From assembly GCA_023336205.1 (NCBI GenBank), contig JALQCR010000051.1, forward strand, positions 1 to 43,439: 43,439 bases of DNA, given 5' to 3'. Below are positions 41,596 to 43,439 of this stretch, in pieces (the first letter of the stretch is position 1; every line of letters begins with the position of its first letter). Source of the DNA: Pseudanabaena sp. Salubria-1 (GTDB lineage Bacteria > Cyanobacteriota > Cyanobacteriia > Pseudanabaenales > Pseudanabaenaceae). Made by a program: the position numbers and the translations under genes. The notes below the pieces were generated by a model. The model did not search any database. It saw only the letters and a program-made list of their open reading frames with translations, and was not told the DNA's origin.

Positions 41596-43324
41596 GCTGA
41601 TTCCAGAGCTTTTGATAAAGCTGAGACTCAGCAAGTAGCTCAGCATGAGTGCCAGCTTGGACGATTTTACCAGCATCCATAAGGATAATCCGATCGCAAG
41701 TTGATGCAGCAGATAGATTGTGGGTAATAAATATAACCGTTTTATTACGAGGAAGATTCCCCAAAATTCCTGTAGCAGTTTGATTGTCTACACTGGAGAG
41801 CGCGTCATCTAACACCAAAATTGGAGTGTCAACTAATAAGGCTCTTGCAAGTGCTGTACGCTGTCTTTGGCCACCTGACAGAGTAATTCCTCGCTCACCG
41901 ACTAGTGTGTCATATTGCTGCGGGAACTTGAGAATCTCTTGCTCGATGCGAGCTTGATTGGCAAAGTTTTCCACTTCATGATCGTAGGCTTGGGGCTTGC
42001 CGTAACGAATGTTGTCACGCATCGTTGCACTAAACAAGAAACTATCCTGCGGTACGAATGAGATAATCTCGCGCAAGTCTGCGATCCGCATTTTGGTGAT
42101 ATCTACACCATCAATAAAAATTTGATCTGATGGAACTTCCACTAAACGCATTAAGGCGCTCGCAAAAGTAGATTTACCAGAACCAACAGTTCCTAAAATA
42201 GCGACTGTTTCAGATGGATAAATTGTGAAACTAACGTGATTAAGAGCAGGTTGACTAGAGCCTACATAGGAGAAAGTGAGATCGCGTGCTTCAATTTTGC
42301 CTGTAACTTGATCTTTGGTGAGTGCGATCGCATTGTCTCTATCAACAATTGCTGGGGGCATATCGAGAATGCCCTGAATCCGTCCAATACTGACTAGTCC
42401 CCGTTGATAAGTGACCATCACAAATCCCAAAATCGCAGTGGGGAAAATTAATCGTTCTACATAAATAATCAGTGTCAGCAAATCACCAATTTTAAAGGTC
42501 GTATTCGCTGGATTAGCTAACTTTTCGCCGCCAAACCAAATTAATACTAGGAAGCTAATACTAGCAATTCCGCCCAATAGTGGAAATAGAATATTACGGC
42601 TACGCGCCATTCTAAGATTGGCATCGAGTAAGCGATCGTTTAATTTACCAAAAGCTTCCCTCTCATTATCCTCCTGAGCATAGGTTTTTATCAGTGCCAT
42701 GCCATTGAGGTCTTCTTGCAAGAGCGAACTGACATTAGATAGTTCTTCTTGAACTTCTAACTGTTCGTCTCGCAATTGACCGCTAAATCTTTGCACTATC
42801 AACAACATGATCGGATATACAGAAACCGATAGCAAAGTTAGCATCGGATCGATCGCTAGCATCGCGGGGAGTGTCAGGCTATACACAAATACTGAGTTGA
42901 TAATGCTGAGCAGCGCAAATCCCATTAAGCGACGGATATTCTCCACATCGCTAGTAACGATGCTAATCGTTTCGCCTGCGGAATTGTTGGCAAAATAGCT
43001 TGGCGGCAATTTGAGTAAATGTTCAAAAATTTGTTGCTTAAGGCTGTATTCAATTTTGCGACCGATTCCAAAAATCCAGACGCGAGAGGTCATACGGATG
43101 ATCCACATCAGCGACGACAAGCCGATAATCATCCACACATATTGCATTAATGTATGAAGATCGCCAGATGAAATCTTGTTAAGATCGTCAACTGCGGATC
43201 TAATCAGCCAAGGGATATATGTACCAAGACAGTTTGCCGCTAGTAGGGCAATTGTCCCAACGGCTAGGTCACTCCAGTAAGGACGGAGATAGTTTTTGAG
43301 GTTTTGAAATTGCGATCGCGCCAT
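41570..43324 (-). CDS. ABC exporter half-transporter (membrane domain fused to ATPase)
   Basis: The 584-residue protein has six membrane helices (about 20-310) followed by an ABC ATPase. Walker A is GTVGSGKST at 378-386, the signature is LSGGQRQR at 482-489, and Walker B is ILVLDD near 502-507. The position after Walker B that normally holds the catalytic Glu is Asp (LDDALSSVD), as in one subunit of many heterodimeric exporters such as the MdlA/MdlB or TmrAB type. It may therefore pair with a second half-transporter beyond the window. The substrate (lipid, peptide or drug) cannot be inferred. The start follows directly on an AT-rich leader. Confidence 0.9.
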   Translation of the reverse strand: MARSQFQNLKNYLRPYWSDLAVGTIALLAANCLGTYIPWLIRSAVDDLNKISSGDLHTLMQYVWMIIGLSSLMWIIRMTSRVWIFGIGRKIEYSLKQQIFEHLLKLPPSYFANNSAGETISIVTSDVENIRRLMGFALLSIINSVFVYSLTLPAMLAIDPMLTLLSVSVYPIMLLIVQRFSGQLRDEQLEVQEELSNVSSLLQEDLNGMALIKTYAQEDNEREAFGKLNDRLLDANLRMARSRNILFPLLGGIASISFLVLIWFGGEKLANPANTTFKIGDLLTLIIYVERLIFPTAILGFVMVTYQRGLVSIGRIQGILDMPPAIVDRDNAIALTKDQVTGKIEARDLTFSYVGSSQPALNHVSFTIYPSETVAILGTVGSGKSTFASALMRLVEVPSDQIFIDGVDITKMRIADLREIISFVPQDSFLFSATMRDNIRYGKPQAYDHEVENFANQARIEQEILKFPQQYDTLVGERGITLSGGQRQRTALARALLVDTPILVLDDALSSVDNQTATGILGNLPRNKTVIFITHNLSAASTCDRIILMDAGKIVQAGTHAELLAESQLYQKLWNQHKLEAAIR

Positions 43325-43439
43325 AATATATCCATACTACTTTATTTTGTTAAAAGCTTTCTTAGTAAGCTTTTATAGCCATAGTCAGAGAAGTTAGGAC
43401 AAAAATTAAACCCCAAAGAAGAGTTGGGGGGGGGGGGGG
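43325..43439. other. Right contig end with poly-G run
   Basis: The upstream region of the ABC exporter holds an imperfect hairpin (TAAAAGCTT and AAGCTTTTA at 43351-43375), then ends in about 14 G. The poly-G is probably a sequencing or assembly artefact. Confidence 0.5.

Noticed and set aside
1..43439. tRNA or rRNA genes
   Set aside because: No cloverleaf with a convincing T-arm and no rRNA-like stretch was seen on either strand by eye; a covariance-model scan would be decisive.

Overview
The window looks like one complete contig from a cyanobacterium. HIP1 octamers (GCGATCGC) occur dozens of times, mostly inside genes. Several encoded families are largely or wholly cyanobacterial: DUF1825, a CRR6-type NdhI maturation factor, ComFB, and orthocaspase and kinase/WD40 multidomain proteins. 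The AT-rich, repeat-laden intergenic style suggests a Pseudanabaena-like lineage, but that is inference. Both contig ends run into homopolymers. The left end lies inside a long palindromic repeat that also occurs at about 5.6 and 11.6 kb, so the contig probably broke at repeats.

Layout. 0.2-10.6 kb holds mostly housekeeping and envelope genes: a methyltransferase-GT2 fusion divergent from a membrane protein with overlapping start codons, a DUF58 protein, an ABM-like membrane protein, CRR6, a DnaJ-family co-chaperone, a PMT-type glycosyltransferase and a DsbA-like lipoprotein. 10.6-12.2 kb is repeat-rich and holds a dead transposase. 12.3-19.2 kb carries a peroxiredoxin-like protein, a ComFB c-di-GMP receptor candidate, a GH57 glycosidase, a DUF192 lipoprotein, an FtsL-like protein and glmS. 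19.3-20.3 kb has a MITE-like repeat and a decayed DUF433/DUF5615 toxin-antitoxin pair. 20.3-23.7 kb is an EACC1 - orthocaspase - FGE-like conflict-type module, cut cleanly by an IS1-family element with 8-bp target duplications. 23.7-29.7 kb holds comF, DUF1825, moeB/moeZ-like, an orphan LivM-type permease and a Ser/Thr kinase with a seven-bladed WD40 propeller. 29.8-41.5 kb holds two related signalling cassettes, FecR-FecR-CHASE2-GGDEF-EAL and FecR-CHASE2-GGDEF, with three IS elements (IS4/IS701-like, IS30, ISL3) whose ends and target duplications can be read. An ABC exporter half-transporter closes the window.

The strongest candidate for an under-described system is the FecR/CHASE2 pair of cassettes. 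Each FecR gene overlaps its downstream neighbour by exactly 20 nt. The two CHASE2 proteins share sensor architecture but appear to have opposite outputs: one keeps all EAL residues with a dead GGAEF domain, the other has an intact GGDEF with an RxxD inhibition site. A ComFB-type c-di-GMP receptor candidate lies in the same window. The second candidate is the EACC1/orthocaspase operon, whose pre-insertion 711-residue reading frame can be restored exactly by removing the IS.

Intergenic DNA holds several families of perfect or near-perfect palindromes. They sit mostly at gene ends, and copies of one family show compensatory changes in their stems.
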